The position numbers and the translations under genes were made by a program. From NCBI GenBank assembly GCA_014730295.1, contig WJIN01000082.1, forward strand, positions 1 through 7,704: a DNA stretch of 7,704 nt. The letters are read 5' to 3'. The notes beneath the pieces are model-generated. The model made no database searches. It was not told where the DNA came from and saw only the letters and a program-made list of their open reading frames with translations. Of the stretch, positions 5,724 to 7,704 are shown piece after piece. Numbering within the stretch: position 1 is the stretch's first letter; each line of letters starts with the position of its first letter. Source of the stretch: Promethearchaeota archaeon (GTDB lineage Archaea; Asgardarchaeota; Lokiarchaeia; Sigynarchaeales; SOKP01).

Positions 5724-6965
5724 ATGAAATACTTTTCTGAAGATGAAGAAAACCTTCAAAGAATCCGTTACTTACATTTTAAGATTAAACATTTGGAGGA
5801 AAATCTTGATAAAAAGGATGAGGATGTTGATTTAGATAGTCTAAACTATATATTAGAATATACACGTATTTTAAACATCAATTATGGAACAGATAGACAT
5901 AAACCCATACTTGACACCTTAGACATTACTAAAACATTTTATGATCCAGAGCTTGATGGGGAAATTGAGATACATGATATTATGTTTGAGTGCGCACGGG
6001 TGTTATGGGTGCTTGCGAAAGCATACTCCTATCTCTCAGAAACCTATGAAGAGGAGGAAGAATGGCAAAATGCTATCGTCGCAATGGTTGAGAGCAGTAA
6101 AATGTTTAAAGCGGCGGCTTATTTTAGTGCAGCTTCGATATTTCAGGATAATAGGGGTCAAACATTATCCTCTGAGAACTTGGAATTGAATTCTGAAGAA
6201 ACCCGGATAATTGCGCAAGGAATCGCAGCTACCAGAGAAGAACACAAAAATAGCATATATTTTGCTTCGAAATTGTATGCGGGCTTATCTGCTTTATCTA
6301 AACGGATGTTTTACTTGAAAAAGCATGAAGAAAAGAAGAAGCAGCAAATAAGAGCACAATTTCATTATGATATGGGTAAAGCATGCTATTTAAAAGCAAA
6401 AGCATCCATAGAATCATCAATAACTCCTATTAATAAAGAAAAGGTTCTAAAACTTCAACAAAAAGCAAATTTTTATTACAAAAAAGCGAGAGAAATTTGG
6501 GAAAATATGTTAGAAAAATTGAAAGACATCACTATTGAAGAAAAAGAGGCAATTGAGAATAACTTACTGATTGTAAATGAAAATATTAAAGAAAATGATG
6601 TTAAAGATTTAGAATATGAAGAGATCAAGAAGATTCAAGATCCTGAACCAGTGGTGATAATCCCAGAAAACTTAGCGCCATTTGTTCCTAAATCTGTGGT
6701 CTATCTTACAAAATTCGTCCCGAAGGATGTAAATGAGAAACGTTTTCGGAAATTTAAGAAGAAAAAATTAGAGAAAAAAATACCATATTCCAAAAAAGAA
6801 AAATTGCTGGACAAGAAAGCTGGAGTTCTACGAACCATTAACGAAATTAAAGTATTGAAAGAAAAGAATGAGATTGACCTTGAAAAATTTGCTAGTTTAA
6901 TGGAAAAGTATTCCCATAAAATGGAAATGATTAACACTGCCATAGATAAATTAGGCAAAAGATAA
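5724..6965 (+). CDS. BRO1-domain-like protein (ALIX/Bro1-type ESCRT adaptor candidate)
   Basis: A 413-residue soluble, mostly helical protein. From about 40 to 325 its motifs occur in the same order as in the BRO1 domain of eukaryotic ALIX/Bro1. An LNYILEYTRIL helix matches the LxxLLxYYDQI helix; ITKTFYDPEL (69-77) matches the FTWKDAF strand; IMFECARVLWVLAKAYSYLS (86-105) matches the FEKxxVLFNxAALxSQ core helix; EWQNAIVAMVESSKMFKAAA (113-132) matches the GLKxAAKxxxxASGAF helix. ELNSEETRIIAQGIAATREEH (154-174) matches the DLSPET...AQAQE helix. AQFHYDMGKACYLKAKASIE, then a further helix pair and a Pro-rich exit (PEPVVIIPENLAPFVP), follow as in ALIX. The comparison is from memory, not a computed alignment. 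BRO1 domains bind ESCRT-III subunits. A Lys-rich linker (about 338-361) leads to a C-terminal helical hairpin (362-410) in place of the ALIX V domain. TPR repeats are the alternative reading. Start is ATG 5724 with a leaderless-type promoter. Confidence 0.72.
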   Translation: MKYFSEDEENLQRIRYLHFKIKHLEENLDKKDEDVDLDSLNYILEYTRILNINYGTDRHKPILDTLDITKTFYDPELDGEIEIHDIMFECARVLWVLAKAYSYLSETYEEEEEWQNAIVAMVESSKMFKAAAYFSAASIFQDNRGQTLSSENLELNSEETRIIAQGIAATREEHKNSIYFASKLYAGLSALSKRMFYLKKHEEKKKQQIRAQFHYDMGKACYLKAKASIESSITPINKEKVLKLQQKANFYYKKAREIWENMLEKLKDITIEEKEAIENNLLIVNENIKENDVKDLEYEEIKKIQDPEPVVIIPENLAPFVPKSVVYLTKFVPKDVNEKRFRKFKKKKLEKKIPYSKKEKLLDKKAGVLRTINEIKVLKEKNEIDLEKFASLMEKYSHKMEMINTAIDKLGKR

Positions 6966-6967
6966 AC

Positions 6968-6995
6968 CTTGAGAAGATTTGTTGTAATTCTCAGG
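6968..6995. terminator. Weak stem-loop between convergent genes
   Basis: CTTGAGAA and TTCTCAGG can pair over 8 bp with one G-U, around a 12-base loop, directly after the BRO1-like stop and before the stop of the convergent membrane gene. No strong U-run follows on either strand, so a role in 3'-end formation is only possible. Confidence 0.25.
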
Positions 6996-7012
6996 AAAAA
7001 TAACCACGATAT

Positions 7013-7474
7013 CTATTTTCTACGATTTTTTTCAATATTTGCTTTTCTTTTATCTTCATCTACCCATATTATGTTATAAACAAAATCTATTATAGTATAT
7101 AGAAGCAAGATTTCGAAGAGCAATAGTGCAAAAATTAATACTTTCTCGATTAATGCGATAAATCTAAAAAGCAAGAAACCAAGAAAGAAAGTATGTGGAA
7201 TATAAATCAGGATCGAAACAGATAGTATTTGAGCATACCTTATTATATATTCCATCTCTAACCTTATTACAAATTTAGATCTTTGAGCCTTCCATATATA
7301 AAAAAGACTAAAGACTATATTGCAGATCGATAAAACACCAATAAAATTGATTTCAAATTGATCTAATGATAGATATGGTCTGGCAAAATATGATCCCATT
7401 AAGATGCCGAGCGATAAAATTAAAATGACACAACTAAGTGAAAGTACACCGTCTCTAAATTCTTTAATATCCAT
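7013..7474 (-). CDS. Small four-helix membrane protein of unknown function
   Basis: A 153-residue protein from the ATG at 7474. Hydrophobic helices lie at about residues 9-30, 42-61, 81-104 and 108-136. Between helices 2 and 3 is a basic stretch (WKAQRSKFVIRLEMEY), and the C-terminus is highly charged (DEDKRKANIEKNRRK), probably cytosolic. I recognise no family. Reading on to a TTG at 7504 would add ten residues (MKTAILLQIE), but that codon lies inside one arm of an inverted repeat and has no better ribosome signal, so the ATG is preferred. It is convergent with the BRO1-like gene (47 bp gap) and divergent from the Roadblock-like gene. A functional link with either is only inferred from proximity. 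Confidence 0.65.
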   Translation of the reverse strand: MDIKEFRDGVLSLSCVILILSLGILMGSYFARPYLSLDQFEINFIGVLSICNIVFSLFYIWKAQRSKFVIRLEMEYIIRYAQILSVSILIYIPHTFFLGFLLFRFIALIEKVLIFALLLFEILLLYTIIDFVYNIIWVDEDKRKANIEKNRRK

Positions 7475-7502
7475 TTCTATTTGTAATAATATAGCAGTTT
7501 TC

Positions 7503-7540
7503 AAATTAGGTTTCTAAAGGGTTTAACAATAACCTAATTT
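7503..7540. repeat. Perfect 10-bp inverted repeat upstream of the 7013-7474 gene
   Basis: AAATTAGGTT (7503-7512) and AACCTAATTT (7531-7540) are exact reverse complements separated by 18 bases. The arms contain G and C, unlike most AT palindromes here. It occupies the expected promoter zone of the minus-strand membrane gene, 29-66 bases before its ATG, and the centres of the arms are 28 bases apart. A regulator binding site or an RNA hairpin is possible. Confidence 0.45.
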
Positions 7541-7577
7541 AGATTAAGATTTTAATGTTTTTCTACATTATCTTATC

Positions 7578-7587
7578 TAAAAATATT
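7578..7587 (+). promoter_or_regulatory. TATA box of the Roadblock-like gene (leaderless transcript likely)
   Basis: TAAAAATATT is centred about 25 bases before the ATG at 7608, which places initiation at or next to the start codon. There is no Shine-Dalgarno in front of that ATG. The arrangement repeats the one seen at the BRO1-like gene. Confidence 0.45.
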
Positions 7588-7607
7588 AAGCTCATTGTAT
7601 AATTACT

Positions 7608-7704
7608 ATGTCAGATTCACTCTCGCTTTTAATTTATTTAAAAAATATGCTTGCAGACTTAACGTACATCAACGGTGTGATCGCAACTGAATTAATTAAA
7701 ATAA
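7608..7704 (+). CDS. N-terminus of a probable Roadblock/LC7 protein (partial)
   Basis: An ATG at 7608 opens a frame that stays open to the window end, giving 32 residues beginning MSDSLSLLIYLKNMLADL and continuing TYINGVIATELIKI. The pattern of an amphipathic helix (LIYLKNMLADL), then a Gly-Val turn (INGV) and a beta strand (IATELIKI) is how Roadblock/LC7/MglB domains begin, where the family typically reads L..lL..L..i.GV.a..lv..dG. Roadblock proteins are abundant in Asgard archaea and act with small GTPases as regulators or scaffolds, in keeping with the Rab-like GTPase 6 kb away. Only the first third of such a domain is visible, so the family call is tentative. Support for the gene itself comes from the open frame and the TATA box about 25 bases upstream. 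Confidence 0.5.
   Translation, partial: MSDSLSLLIYLKNMLADLTYINGVIATELIKI

Noticed and set aside
5941..6189. Second open frame within the BRO1-like gene, same strand
   Set aside because: It overlaps the BRO1-like core helices in another frame, lacks a ribosome site and has an unnatural Cys/Arg-rich composition.
6701..6958. Minus-strand open frame rich in Phe and Ser
   Set aside because: It is the reverse complement of the Lys/Glu-rich C-terminus of the BRO1-like gene, which always yields Phe/Ser/Leu-rich frames.
5724..6965. Plain TPR-repeat protein
   Set aside because: The helices do not recur with a 34-residue period or the TPR consensus residues, whereas the order of motifs fits BRO1.
1..7704. 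Mobile elements, CRISPR arrays, tRNA or rRNA genes
   Set aside because: No transposase or integrase motif, no regularly spaced direct repeats and no cloverleaf or rRNA-like GC-rich block was found on either strand by eye.

Overview
The window is AT-rich (roughly 30% G+C by eye) and reads as a fragment of an Asgard archaeal chromosome, most like the AT-rich Lokiarchaeia. The reasons are a Rab-like small GTPase, a protein that follows the eukaryotic BRO1 (ALIX-type ESCRT adaptor) domain motif by motif, and the start of what looks like a Roadblock/LC7 protein. Archaeal features accompany these: a membrane-anchored winged-helix regulator, an MfnD-like ATP-grasp ligase, TATA boxes placed for leaderless transcripts, and a few GGAG ribosome binding sites. 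The lineage is inferred from gene content; no rRNA gene is present.

Layout from left to right. The tail of a charged unknown protein (+, 1-210) is followed 15 bases later by a HAD-superfamily phosphatase (+, 226-852). Convergent to it is the Rab-like GTPase (-, 875-1399), whose reading frame runs through the complete P-loop but has no ATG, GTG or TTG before it. Next on the minus strand is a multi-pass membrane acyltransferase-like protein of the DUF1624/DUF418 (HGSNAT/YeiB) type (1568-2899). A divergent promoter region separates it from a two-gene plus-strand unit: a four-helix membrane protein (3004-3429) and a winged-helix regulator with five membrane helices (3446-4333). The 3' end of the regulator overlaps by 18 bp the end of an ATP-grasp carboligase (-, 4316-5614). 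Divergent from that is the BRO1-like protein (+, 5724-6965), then a small four-helix membrane protein (-, 7013-7474), then the incomplete Roadblock-like CDS (+, 7608 to the window end).

Functionally the window is a patchwork of short transcription units with many strand switches, not one long operon. The main interest is that a GTPase, a probable BRO1-domain protein and a probable Roadblock protein lie within 7 kb, beside several membrane proteins. This suggests, but does not prove, an endomembrane or ESCRT-related theme. The membrane protein/membrane regulator pair is best read as a local signal-sensing unit. No mobile element, CRISPR array, tRNA or rRNA was seen, and no gene-free stretch exceeds about 170 bases.
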